From JAWKMZ01 sp041391965 (GTDB lineage: Bacteria; Bacteroidota; Bacteroidia; Flavobacteriales; Flavobacteriaceae): DNA of 64,000 bases. The notes below the pieces were generated by a model that worked only from the letters and a program-made list of their open reading frames with translations, did no database searches and was not told the DNA's origin. The position numbers and the translations under genes are program-made. Positions 27,901 to 36,119 of the stretch are shown here, one piece after another. How positions within the stretch are numbered: position 1 is the first letter of the stretch; each line of letters opens with the position of its first letter. The DNA lies in the NCBI GenBank assembly GCA_041391965.1, contig JAWKMZ010000002.1, positions 186,001-250,000 of the forward strand, written 5' to 3'.

Positions 27901-29064
27901 ATGAAAAGAACGAAAACAGTCATTATCTTATTTGTAATTGTAGCAGTATTTGCAACAGCATTAATTTATCTATGGCAAAAAAATCAAGAAGATCCTATAA
28001 CCTATGCAACAGAATCTCCAAGCGAACAAACCATTGTTGTAAAAACGGTTGCAACAGGTAATATTGTTCCAAAAGAAGAAGTGTTGATAAAACCTAATGT
28101 TTCTGGTGTTATTGAAGCAGTTTATATAGAAGCTGGAGAATACGTAAAATCTGGTGATTTAATTGCTAAAATTAGAGTCATTCCAAATGTATCGTCATTA
28201 ACGAGTGCAAAAAATTCTATTGCCAGCTCCAAAACCGCTTTGCAAACTGCAAAAATTAACCTACAAACCCAACAAACCAATTACGACCGCCAAAAAGCAT
28301 TGTTTGACAAAGGTGTGATATCTGCTAATGAATTTGAAGGCATTAAAAACACCTATTTACAAACCAAACAAAGTGTAGAACAAGCACAAATTAACCTTAC
28401 ATCAGCTTCTCAAAATTACGATATTATTAAAACAGGAACCACAAGTGGCTTAGGTAATATTGCACAAACACAAGTAAGAGCAACGGTTTCAGGTATGGTT
28501 TTAGACGTACCTGTTAAAGAAGGAAATCAAGTAATTGAAGCTAATAATTTTAATGAAGGGACTTCAATCGCTTCTTTAGCAGATGTAAAAAAGATGATTT
28601 TTGAAGGAAAAGTTGATGAGAGTGAAGTTGGAAAAATCAAAGAAGGCTTACCTTTAGAAATTACAGTAGGTGCAATTGAAAACAAAAAATTTGATGCAGT
28701 TTTAGATTATATCGCACCAAAAGGCGTAGCTGAAAATGGCGCTATCCAATTTGCAATCAAAGGAACTTTAAAAACCATCGATTCTACATTTATCAGAGCA
28801 GGGTTAAGTGCTAATGCTTCCATCATTCTTGATAAAGCAGAAAACGTATTGGCAATCAAAGAAGGATTAGTTCAGTACGATGAAAAAACTCAAAAGCCTT
28901 TTGTTGAAGTTCAAGTTGGTGATCAAAAATTTGAACGTCGCAATTTAGAATTAGGCATTAGTGATGGTATCTTTGTTCAAGTAAAAAGTGGTATTACAAA
29001 AGAGGATAAAATAAAAGTGTGGAATCAACTTCAAAGCATCCCAAGTTATGCTCAAAATAATTAA
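27901..29064 (+). CDS. HlyD/MacA-type periplasmic adaptor 1
   Basis: A membrane fusion protein of 387 residues: one N-terminal transmembrane helix (VIILFVIVAVFATALIYLW), a barrel-sandwich (lipoyl-like) domain split around a coiled-coil hairpin rich in Gln, Lys and Ala (about 95-180), a beta-barrel domain and a membrane-proximal end. It bridges the MacB-type permeases and the outer-membrane channel. It lies 20 bases after the second permease. A second adaptor is encoded beyond the TolC-type gene, so the operon has two unequal adaptors. Confidence 0.93.
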   Translation: MKRTKTVIILFVIVAVFATALIYLWQKNQEDPITYATESPSEQTIVVKTVATGNIVPKEEVLIKPNVSGVIEAVYIEAGEYVKSGDLIAKIRVIPNVSSLTSAKNSIASSKTALQTAKINLQTQQTNYDRQKALFDKGVISANEFEGIKNTYLQTKQSVEQAQINLTSASQNYDIIKTGTTSGLGNIAQTQVRATVSGMVLDVPVKEGNQVIEANNFNEGTSIASLADVKKMIFEGKVDESEVGKIKEGLPLEITVGAIENKKFDAVLDYIAPKGVAENGAIQFAIKGTLKTIDSTFIRAGLSANASIILDKAENVLAIKEGLVQYDEKTQKPFVEVQVGDQKFERRNLELGISDGIFVQVKSGITKEDKIKVWNQLQSIPSYAQNN

Positions 29065-29114
29065 TTGCGATTAATTGTAACACTTAAACATTTATAAAGA
29101 CTTATATTTTAATT

Positions 29115-30446
29115 ATGAAAAAAACAGCCATCATACTTTTTGTTTTAATAGGAACAACATTACAAGCACAAGAAAAAAAATGGACGCTTCAAGAATGTGT
29201 TGCCTATGCTTTAGAACATAATATTTCTATCAAACAGTCTGAATTAGATTTAAAAACAGCAGAAATTAATAAAAAAGATGCCGTTGGTAACTTTTTACCT
29301 TCGTTAAATGCATCTACATCATATTCATGGAGTATTGGTTTGACACAAAACCCAACAACCTTTGATGCTGTAACAGCCACCTCCAAAACACTGTCAGGAG
29401 GCATAAGTTCTAACATTACGCTTTATGATGGATTGAGAAATCTTAATCAGTTGTACAGATCTAACTTAGAAATTACAGCAGGTCAATATCAATTGGATAA
29501 AATGAAAGATGATATTTCATTATATGTTGCAAATGCCTTTTTACAAATTTTATTTAATAAAGAACAACTACAAGTCTTACAATCACAACAAGCAGTTTCT
29601 AATGAAGATTTAGAACGCACAAAAAGCTTGGTAGAAGCAGGTTCTTTACCAAAAGGCGACTTGTTAGAAATACAGGCTACTATTGCGTCTCAAGACCAAC
29701 AAATTGTCAATGCAAAAAATGCAATAATGCTATCTAAAATAGGTTTGGCACAAACACTTTTAATTGAAGATTATCAAAATTTTGATATAGCAGATGTTGA
29801 TTATGAAGTGCCACCATCTAATATTTTAAATGAGTCACCAAACACTATTGTAGCTAAAGCCAAAGAAGCTCGCTATGAAATAAAAATTGCGGAAGCAAAT
29901 ACTCATATTGCAGCGTATAATGTAAAAATTGCAAAAGGTGCTTTACAACCAACACTGAGTGGTTTTTATAGTTTTAATTCTAATTATTTTACTTCAGAAC
30001 TATTTAATACAGCAAGTTTTACATCGCAAGTATCAGATAATAAGCGTCATAATTTTGGGTTGCAACTAAGTATCCCCATTTTTAATGGTTTTGCTGCAAG
30101 TAATAATGTAGGCAGAAGTAAAGTAAACTATGAACGTTCTAAATATCAATTAGAGCAAGCCAATTTAGATTTGGAAACCAAAGTTTATCAAGCATATAAT
30201 GACACCAAAGGCGCATTAAAAGCTTATGAAGCTGCTCAAAAAACAATGGCTGCAAGAGAAGAAGCCTTCAATTATTCCAAAGAACGTTATAATGTAGGCC
30301 TATTGAACGCGTTTGATTATAGCCAATCACAAAATAAATTTGAAACCGCACAAAGTGAAGTCATACGAACCAAATATGATTATATATTTAAACTAAAAGT
30401 TTTAGAATTCTATTTTGGAATTCCTATTACAGAATTACAAAATTAA
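29115..30446 (+). CDS. TolC-family outer-membrane channel
   Basis: A 443-residue outer-membrane efflux protein with a signal peptide (MKKTAIILFVLIGTTLQA) and two OEP-type repeats of long alpha-helices. The first begins WTLQECVAYALEHNISIKQSELD; the second has YEIKIAEANTHIAAYNVKIAKGALQPTLSG and NFGLQLSIPIFNGF. It provides the exit duct for the exporter encoded around it. The end overlaps the upstream part of the next reading frame but not that gene's preferred ATG. Confidence 0.94.
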   Translation: MKKTAIILFVLIGTTLQAQEKKWTLQECVAYALEHNISIKQSELDLKTAEINKKDAVGNFLPSLNASTSYSWSIGLTQNPTTFDAVTATSKTLSGGISSNITLYDGLRNLNQLYRSNLEITAGQYQLDKMKDDISLYVANAFLQILFNKEQLQVLQSQQAVSNEDLERTKSLVEAGSLPKGDLLEIQATIASQDQQIVNAKNAIMLSKIGLAQTLLIEDYQNFDIADVDYEVPPSNILNESPNTIVAKAKEARYEIKIAEANTHIAAYNVKIAKGALQPTLSGFYSFNSNYFTSELFNTASFTSQVSDNKRHNFGLQLSIPIFNGFAASNNVGRSKVNYERSKYQLEQANLDLETKVYQAYNDTKGALKAYEAAQKTMAAREEAFNYSKERYNVGLLNAFDYSQSQNKFETAQSEVIRTKYDYIFKLKVLEFYFGIPITELQN

Positions 30447-30459
30447 ACGAACCATCATC

Positions 30460-31755
30460 ATGAATAAAAAAACAGTAACCATCCTTATTTCCTCAGTTTT
30501 TATTTTAATAGTTGTTTTAATAGGAGGAAAAAAAGCAGGTTGGTTTGGAAAACAAGGCAATTTTAAACAAGTAATTACCCAAAAGGTAGCTCTTAAAGAT
30601 ATTGTTGAAAAAGTATCAGCAACAGGTAAAATACAACCAGAAGTTGAGGTTAAAATTTCGAGTGAAGTATCTGGAGAAATTATTGAACTGCCATTTAAAG
30701 AAGGTCAGCAAGTTAAAAAAGGCGATTTGTTGGTTAGAGTAAATCCAGACCTCATTCAATCTGCCGTTAGTAGAAGTCAGGCAACCTATCAAAATGTCAA
30801 AGCAGGTTTAGAACAAGCAGAAGCCTCTTTAAAAGAAGCAAAATCAAGCTATGACCGAAACAAACAACTGTTTGAAAAAGGCATCATTTCTAAGTCTGAT
30901 TGGGATAAAGCAGTCTCTTCTTATGAAATTGCAAAGGCAAGTAGACAATCGGCTTACTACAACGTACAAAGTGCTGGAGCATCAGTTAATGAAGCTTTAG
31001 ACAATTTAAACAGAACTACCATTTATGCACCAATGAGTGGCACTATTTCTAAGTTAGATGTCGAGTTGGGTGAACGTGTGGTTGGTACGCAACAAATGGC
31101 TGGAACAGAAATTTTGAGAGTTGCTAATTTAAACAATATGGAAGTTGAAATTGATGTCAATGAAAATGATATTGTTAAAGTTCAAGTTGGCGACTCAACT
31201 ATTGTTGAAGTTGATGCCTATCTAAAAAAAGAATTTAAAGGTGTTGTTACAGAAATAGCAAATTCTGCAGCAGGAACATTAACTGCAGACCAAGTCACAA
31301 ACTTTAGTGTAAAAGTCAAAATTCTAAAAGCATCATATCAAGATTTATTAGAAGGAAAAGATGAAAATTATTCGCCTTTCCGTCCAGGAATGACAGCAAC
31401 CGTTGACATTATCACCAAAAAACGTCCAAAAGCTCTCAGTGTACCAATTAGTGCTATTGTGATAAAAACAGATACAACGTCAACAAAAGCTTCTTATGGA
31501 AAACCAATGGATGATACCAATAAAAAACCTGCAAAAGTTGAAAACGAAGAAAAATTTGAATGCGTTTTTATAAAAAATGGCGACGAAGCAAAATTACGAG
31601 TTGTAAAAACAGGGATTCAGGATGATGCTAATATTGAAATTTTATCAGGACTTAAAGAAGGCGATGAGATTATTACAGGGCCTTATACCTTAGTGTCCAA
31701 AACCTTAAAATCAGGTGATAAGGTTGAAGTAGAAAAAGAAACTAAAAACGAATAA
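30460..31755 (+). CDS. HlyD/MacA-type periplasmic adaptor 2
   Basis: A second membrane fusion protein, 431 residues from the ATG at 30460. The open frame reaches back to 30415 inside the TolC gene, but MNKKTVTILISSVFILIVVLIGG is the natural membrane anchor. A barrel-sandwich domain (VKISSEVSGEIIELPFKEGQQVKKGDLLVRVNPD) encloses a coiled-coil (YQNVKAGLEQAEASLKEAKSSYDRNKQLFEKG). The closing domain contains FRPGMTATVDIITKKRPKALSVPISAI. It has a Thr/Lys-rich insertion near residues 345-370. No terminator separates it from tsaB. Confidence 0.93.
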   Translation: MNKKTVTILISSVFILIVVLIGGKKAGWFGKQGNFKQVITQKVALKDIVEKVSATGKIQPEVEVKISSEVSGEIIELPFKEGQQVKKGDLLVRVNPDLIQSAVSRSQATYQNVKAGLEQAEASLKEAKSSYDRNKQLFEKGIISKSDWDKAVSSYEIAKASRQSAYYNVQSAGASVNEALDNLNRTTIYAPMSGTISKLDVELGERVVGTQQMAGTEILRVANLNNMEVEIDVNENDIVKVQVGDSTIVEVDAYLKKEFKGVVTEIANSAAGTLTADQVTNFSVKVKILKASYQDLLEGKDENYSPFRPGMTATVDIITKKRPKALSVPISAIVIKTDTTSTKASYGKPMDDTNKKPAKVENEEKFECVFIKNGDEAKLRVVKTGIQDDANIEILSGLKEGDEIITGPYTLVSKTLKSGDKVEVEKETKNE

Positions 31756-31770
31756 ACAAATTACATCAAG

Positions 31771-32436
31771 GTGTCATATATACTCAGTATAGAAACCGCA
31801 ACAACCAACTGTTCAGTCGCTCTTTCAAAAGGAGGAGAGACTTTGGTTTTAAAAGAAGATAACAATACCAATTATTCACATGCTGAATCATTGCATGTAT
31901 TTATTGAAACTGTTTTAAAGTCTGCCAACCTCCAACCTTCACAATTAGATGCAATTGCTGTAAGCAAAGGTCCAGGTTCTTACACTGGCTTACGCATTGG
32001 TGTTTCGGCAGCAAAAGGCCTTTGTTTTTCGTTGGATAAACCTTTAATTTCAGTAAATACTTTACAAGCCTTAGCACATCAAATTAGTATAAAACAGGGT
32101 GTTATAGTTGCAATGTTAGATGCCAGACGAATGGAAGTATATGCTTCTGTTTACGATGCCAATCATCAACAAATAAGAGGTATAGAAGCCCAAATTTTAG
32201 ATGAAAAAGCATTTGAAACTTACTTAGAAGCAGGAAAGGTGTATTTTATTGGAAACGCTGTTGAGAAAACAAAAGAAATTATAAAACATCCAAATGCTAT
32301 TTACATGGATGATACCTTGCCTTCAGCCAATGAAATGAGCAAATTAGCATTTGAAAAGTACAAAAAAAACGACATCGAAGATGTCGCTTATTTTGAACCT
32401 TTTTATTTAAAAGATTTTATGAGCTCAAAAGCCTAA
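31771..32436 (+). CDS. tsaB: tRNA threonylcarbamoyladenosine biosynthesis protein TsaB
   Basis: TsaB is the non-catalytic ASKHA-fold partner of TsaD in forming t6A37 in ANN-decoding tRNAs. The product has 221 residues from a GTG start. It opens SYILSIETATTNCSVALSKGGETL and contains SKGPGSYTGLRIGVSAAKGL and MLDARRMEVYA, which are strongly diagnostic. Its TAA stop overlaps the stop of the convergent MscS gene in the four bases CTAA (32433-32436). Confidence 0.95.
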   Translation: MSYILSIETATTNCSVALSKGGETLVLKEDNNTNYSHAESLHVFIETVLKSANLQPSQLDAIAVSKGPGSYTGLRIGVSAAKGLCFSLDKPLISVNTLQALAHQISIKQGVIVAMLDARRMEVYASVYDANHQQIRGIEAQILDEKAFETYLEAGKVYFIGNAVEKTKEIIKHPNAIYMDDTLPSANEMSKLAFEKYKKNDIEDVAYFEPFYLKDFMSSKA

Positions 32437-33245
32437 GCCTTTTTTTGTATTTCAACCTGATGAGGAAATGGAATTTCAATTCCTGCAGCGTCAAGTGCTT
32501 CTTTAGTTTGTTCAGTAACCTCAAAATAAACAGTCCAATAATCAGCCGTTTCACACCAAGGTCTTACAGCAAAATTGATTGAGCTGTCAGCTAAAGCCAA
32601 TACATTAACTGTTGGTGCAGGATCTTGCAATACTTTTGGATGTGCTGTTAAGACATTAAGTAAAACGTCTTTAGTTTTTTTGATGTCAGAATCGTAACCA
32701 ACACCAAACACTAAGTCGACACGACGTGTGCCTTGTGTGGAAAAATTAATAATATTTCCGTTGGATAATATGCCATTTGGAATGATAATTTCTCTGTTAG
32801 AAAGCCCAATTAATTTGGTTGTGAAGATTTCAATTTCTTTGACCACACCAACTTGACCTTGTGCTTCAATCAAATCGCCAATTTTAAAGGGTTTAAAAAT
32901 CATAATCAAAACACCACCAGCAAAATTACCTAATGAGCCTTGTAGGGCTAAACCAATTGCTAAACCTGCAGCGGCTAAAACCGCAGCAAATGAGGTGGTT
33001 TCAACGCCTAAAGTGCCAAGCAAAATAATAATAAGCACTATTTTTAAACTCCAATTGATTAGATTGAGCAGGAATTTTTTGAGACTGATTTCCAAGTCTC
33101 TTTTTTCCATTACTTTTTGTATGTTTTTCAATAAAATTTTAATAACCCAAGAGCCAATAATCCAAATTAAAATGGCGGCTATAACTTTTGGAGCAAATTG
33201 TATAATCAAATCGTAACCTGTGTCAATCCATTTTTGTAAATCCAT
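32433..33245 (-). CDS. Small-conductance mechanosensitive channel (MscS family)
   Basis: A 270-residue MscS-type channel that releases solutes during osmotic downshift. It has three N-terminal helices, then the Gly/Ala-rich pore helix and its surroundings (VLAAAGLAIGLALQGSLGNFAGGVLIMIFKPFKIGD), a beta domain with EIEIFTTKLIGLSNREIIIPNG, and a C-terminal alpha/beta domain with FAVRPWCETADYW. The short length matches the E. coli MscS class. It converges on tsaB with overlapping stops and is upstream-flanked by a terminator from the next minus-strand gene. Confidence 0.95.
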   Translation of the reverse strand: MDLQKWIDTGYDLIIQFAPKVIAAILIWIIGSWVIKILLKNIQKVMEKRDLEISLKKFLLNLINWSLKIVLIIILLGTLGVETTSFAAVLAAAGLAIGLALQGSLGNFAGGVLIMIFKPFKIGDLIEAQGQVGVVKEIEIFTTKLIGLSNREIIIPNGILSNGNIINFSTQGTRRVDLVFGVGYDSDIKKTKDVLLNVLTAHPKVLQDPAPTVNVLALADSSINFAVRPWCETADYWTVYFEVTEQTKEALDAAGIEIPFPHQVEIQKKA

Positions 33246-33351
33246 ATATAGTTTTGTGTTTTTAGTTAATAATTACAAGTTACAGATAATCAATAAGAAC
33301 TAAAAGTTGAGAAGGTATTTTATAATTTATTTAAGAAAGGTTCTATAAGCA

Positions 33352-33386
33352 AAAAACGCTTTCAGTTGTAAGCTGAAAGCGTTTTT
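33352..33386 (-). terminator. Terminator of the secreted-protein gene
   Basis: Fourteen-base perfect arms at 33352-33365 and 33373-33386 with A/T tails on both sides. It lies just past the stop of the minus-strand gene at 33409. Confidence 0.88.
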
Positions 33387-33408
33387 AATATGCTTGTTTT
33401 TAGAATAC

Positions 33409-34110
33409 TTAACTTAATTGATTGATAAAATTAATTAAAGTTTTAGCATCATCTTCTCGTTTAACCTTGATTCTTTCTTTTTTGATGAAGTCTATAATTT
33501 CATTTTCATGTTCTGGAAAAAGCTTTGCAATGTCTTTTTTGTTTGTAGGCAACTCAACAGCATTATTGTCGTTAATTTTAATGTAATACTCGTCGTTACT
33601 TCTTTTGTAGCGTGCAGGTTGAGATGAATCATAAGACGTTACAGCAAGTTTTTCTTTTATAAAAGTAACATTTTCTTTCTTTAAAAGTTTGATGTCAGAA
33701 TTAGGGTTACTTAAATCAACAAAATAACCAAAGTTTTCATTTTCATTTTTATCTACATACCCAAAAACTTGATAGGTTTTTTTGAAAGCAATAAGTTGAA
33801 CTACAATGTCTCTTCTATATTTGTTAAGTGCATAAGCAATATTGTTTTCACCTTTAACTTCAAATTCGTCTTTTAGAGCATTATATCTTACATAAAAAAT
33901 ATTGCCTTCAGACGCTGATATTTTTGCAGGTGTAAATTGGTCGTTGATATAAGGAGATCCTTCAATTTCACTATTTTCAACAACAGGTGTTGTAGAGATA
34001 AGACCAGTTACTCTAGAACCACCACTAAGTTGTCCGCTAATTAATTCTTGAGCAAAACTTGTGCTTAATGATAATAATGAAACTGCCAATACTACATATG
34101 TTTTATTCAT
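33409..34110 (-). CDS. Secreted protein of unknown function
   Basis: A 233-residue protein from the ATG at 34110, which gives a clean signal peptide MNKTYVVLAVSLLSLSTSFA before QELISGQ. The open frame extends 52 codons further upstream, but that part is low-complexity Phe/Leu-rich and overlaps the DUF1304 gene, so it is rejected. The mature part is beta-rich and then charged, ending in a Lys/Glu helical tail (FPEHENEIIDFIKKERIKVKREDD). I do not recognise the family. It has its own terminator and probably its own message. Confidence 0.75.
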   Translation of the reverse strand: MNKTYVVLAVSLLSLSTSFAQELISGQLSGGSRVTGLISTTPVVENSEIEGSPYINDQFTPAKISASEGNIFYVRYNALKDEFEVKGENNIAYALNKYRRDIVVQLIAFKKTYQVFGYVDKNENENFGYFVDLSNPNSDIKLLKKENVTFIKEKLAVTSYDSSQPARYKRSNDEYYIKINDNNAVELPTNKKDIAKLFPEHENEIIDFIKKERIKVKREDDAKTLINFINQLS

Positions 34111-34160
34111 GGTTTTCAAATTTTTTTCAAAAAAAAGAAAAAAAAGACTAAAACAAAAAT

Positions 34161-34511
34161 TTAAACTGTTAAGATTATTGTAATTAACGCTGGGATAGAT
34201 TGTATATAAAAAAGGTTCGCTTTTTTGGTGGAATATGCGCCGTAAATGCCTGCAATACAGATACAAACAAGAAAAAAGATTGAGGTATTGGTACTTTTTG
34301 TTAGAAGGGAAAATAGTAGGCCTGCTGCCAAAAAACCATTATATAAACCTTGGTTAGCTGCTAAAACTTTAGTGTCATCAGCAAAGGCTTTAGATTTTAG
34401 TCCGAAGGTTTTTATGCCTTTAGGAGTATTCCACAAAAACATCTCTAAAACCATAAAATAAAGATGTTCTAAAGCTACAAAGCAAATGAGGATGGTTTGT
34501 AATGTTGTCAT
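34161..34511 (-). CDS. DUF1304 family membrane protein
   Basis: A 116-residue membrane protein with four hydrophobic helices. Family marks are LEHLYFMVLEMFLWNTPKGIKTFGL in the first helix and loop and LAANQGLYNGFLAAGLLF in the next. The ATG at 34511 is preferred; an upstream in-frame ATG at 34535 lies inside the dodecin terminator hairpin. DUF1304 proteins have no established function. The gene lies between the dodecin terminator and the start of the secreted-protein gene. Confidence 0.85.
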   Translation of the reverse strand: MTTLQTILICFVALEHLYFMVLEMFLWNTPKGIKTFGLKSKAFADDTKVLAANQGLYNGFLAAGLLFSLLTKSTNTSIFFLVCICIAGIYGAYSTKKANLFYIQSIPALITIILTV

Positions 34512-34523
34512 GCAGTAAGTTTG

Positions 34524-34550
34524 AAAAAAGCGCATTTTTAGATGCGCTTT
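34524..34550 (-). terminator. Terminator after the dodecin gene
   Basis: Arms 34527-34535 and 34542-34550 pair over nine bases (AAAGCGCAT/ATGCGCTTT). Read on the minus strand it is followed by a T run. Confidence 0.85.
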
Positions 34551-34570
34551 AAATGGTTTTGTTGAAAGTT

Positions 34571-34771
34571 TTAATTGACCTCAAAGGTTATTTTAATATT
34601 CACTCTAAACTCAGTAACTTCATCATTTTTTACAATTGCACTTTGGTCTTGTACATAAACAGATTTTATATTTTTTACTGTTTTAGAAGCGTGTTTTACT
34701 GCTTTTTTTGTTGCATCTTCCCAACTTGTGTCAGAATTTGCTAAAATTTCAATCACTTTTAAAATGGCCAT
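34571..34771 (-). CDS. Dodecin family flavin-binding protein
   Basis: A 66-residue protein matching dodecin, a small dodecameric protein that binds and buffers flavins such as riboflavin or FMN. The sequence pattern VIEILANSDTSWEDATKKAVKHASKTVKNIKSVYV with the closing beta strand EFRVNIKITFEV is characteristic. Length is typical. It lies between the Nfu gene (about 60 bases away) and a strong terminator, all on the minus strand. Confidence 0.92.
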   Translation of the reverse strand: MAILKVIEILANSDTSWEDATKKAVKHASKTVKNIKSVYVQDQSAIVKNDEVTEFRVNIKITFEVN

Positions 34772-34830
34772 AAAATGTATTTTTAAGTTTTTTTTTTGAA
34801 ACTTAAAGATACTGATAAAAAATCAAAAAA

Positions 34831-35733
34831 TTAGCCATTGATGGCCTCAACTTTGGCAACTTTATCTTTTAGCATTTCTTTTAGCATATTTTCAATACCA
34901 TTTTTTAAGGTAAATGTTGATGATGGACAGCCACTACATGCACCTTGCAAAATTACTTTAACGGTTTTATTTTCAGAGTTGTAAGATTTAAACAGAATGT
35001 TCCCACCATCACTAGCTACTGCAGGTTTTACATATTCTTCTAAAATGTTGATAATCTCTTTAGAAGTATCGTCATAAGCTTCAAAGGCTGCTTCAACTTG
35101 AGCTTCGGTTTTTTGTAATTTTTTTGGAGTATTTGCAGTAATGATTTCTTTTCCTTGCTCTATGTAACGTCTTATAAATTCACGTAGCTCCATGGTAATA
35201 TCATTCCAATCAGCAACATCGTATTTTGTAATAGAAATAAAATTTTCATCTAAAAAGACACTTTTTACAAAAGGGAGGTGAAATAATTCTGTTGCCAAAG
35301 GTGAAAACTTAGCATCATCAATAGAGGTAAATTCAAAAGTGGTTGTTACTAATTTTTTGTTGGCTACAAACTTCATAACAGAAGGGTTAGGTGTACTTTC
35401 TGCATAAACAGTAACAGGAACTTTTTTTGCTTTGGCATTTTGATTGACCACAGCACCTCCATTATTGAGGTAATTTTCTATTTGTGTTGCAACTTCATCT
35501 TGTACGTCTTCCCATTCAACAATATTATAACGTTCAACGGCAATAAAATTTCCAGAGATATATACTTTTTTTACAAAGGGCAGATAGAATAGCTGTTGTG
35601 CCAAAGGAGCATTTTTGGCGTCATCAATATTGTTAAATTCAAAGCTTTCATGCTGTGTTAAAAAGGTATCTGCTTCAAATTTTAATATGGTTGGGTTGTT
35701 TGTTTTTTGGATTGAAATATTAATTTTTTTCAT
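34831..35733 (-). CDS. Nfu-type iron-sulfur cluster scaffold/carrier with two N-terminal Nfu_N domains
   Basis: A 300-residue protein from the ATG at 35733; an upstream in-frame ATG (35754) overlaps a -7 box. Two tandem Nfu_N-like domains are visible: TNNPTILKFEADTFL...APLAQQLFYLPFVKKVYISGNFIAVERY and TPNPSVMKFVANKKL...SPLATELFHLPFVKSVFLDENFISITKY. A C-terminal NifU-like domain carries the cluster-binding CxxC in GACSGCPSSTFTLKNGIENML. Nfu proteins transfer 4Fe-4S clusters to target enzymes. The doubled N-domain is larger than the single-domain NfuA of E. coli. Confidence 0.94.
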   Translation of the reverse strand: MKKINISIQKTNNPTILKFEADTFLTQHESFEFNNIDDAKNAPLAQQLFYLPFVKKVYISGNFIAVERYNIVEWEDVQDEVATQIENYLNNGGAVVNQNAKAKKVPVTVYAESTPNPSVMKFVANKKLVTTTFEFTSIDDAKFSPLATELFHLPFVKSVFLDENFISITKYDVADWNDITMELREFIRRYIEQGKEIITANTPKKLQKTEAQVEAAFEAYDDTSKEIINILEEYVKPAVASDGGNILFKSYNSENKTVKVILQGACSGCPSSTFTLKNGIENMLKEMLKDKVAKVEAING

Positions 35734-35751
35734 AGTGAAAATATGTTTTTG

Positions 35752-35779
35752 CAAAAGTAATAAAACAAATGGTTACAAA
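35752..35779 (-). promoter_or_regulatory. Promoter for the Nfu gene
   Basis: On the minus strand, TTTG (35776-35779), 16 bases, then TACTTTTG (35752-35759), about 18 bases before the ATG. The spacing is a little short of the usual 18-21. Confidence 0.45.
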
Positions 35780-36119
35780 TGCTTATAAAGCGTTATTTGA
35801 AATTATTGATGTTTTACAATGTTGATAAGCAGTATGATAAGTTCGATAATCGGTCTTATAAGTGTTAAACGGCCATTTTTATTAAGAAATACAATAGGTA
35901 ATTATTTTAATTTTATTAAATTTCGAGCTTATTTTAAAATTTGTTAAAAAGCATATATTTATGACGAACAAATAACCCTTTTAAGTCCTTTTGAAAGAGT
36001 TTCATAATTAGATGATTACGATATATTATATTATGAAAACAAATACATTTTGACAATGAAGAATTAGGGTTTTGTGTTCCATGGATGTTTTATAGTAAAC
36101 ATTCATAAAATACACTATA
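35780..36119. other. AT-rich intergenic region between divergent Nfu and cargo genes
   Basis: About 340 bases with no gene-like frame. It should hold the promoter of the giant cargo gene, but no convincing TTTG/TAnnTTTG pair was found; the nearest forms are TATATTTATG near 35953 and TACATTTTG near 36044. No strong hairpin or repeat was seen. Confidence 0.5.

Noticed and set aside
34111..34266. 52 extra N-terminal codons on the secreted-protein gene
   Set aside because: They overlap the DUF1304 gene and precede a perfect signal peptide starting at 34110.
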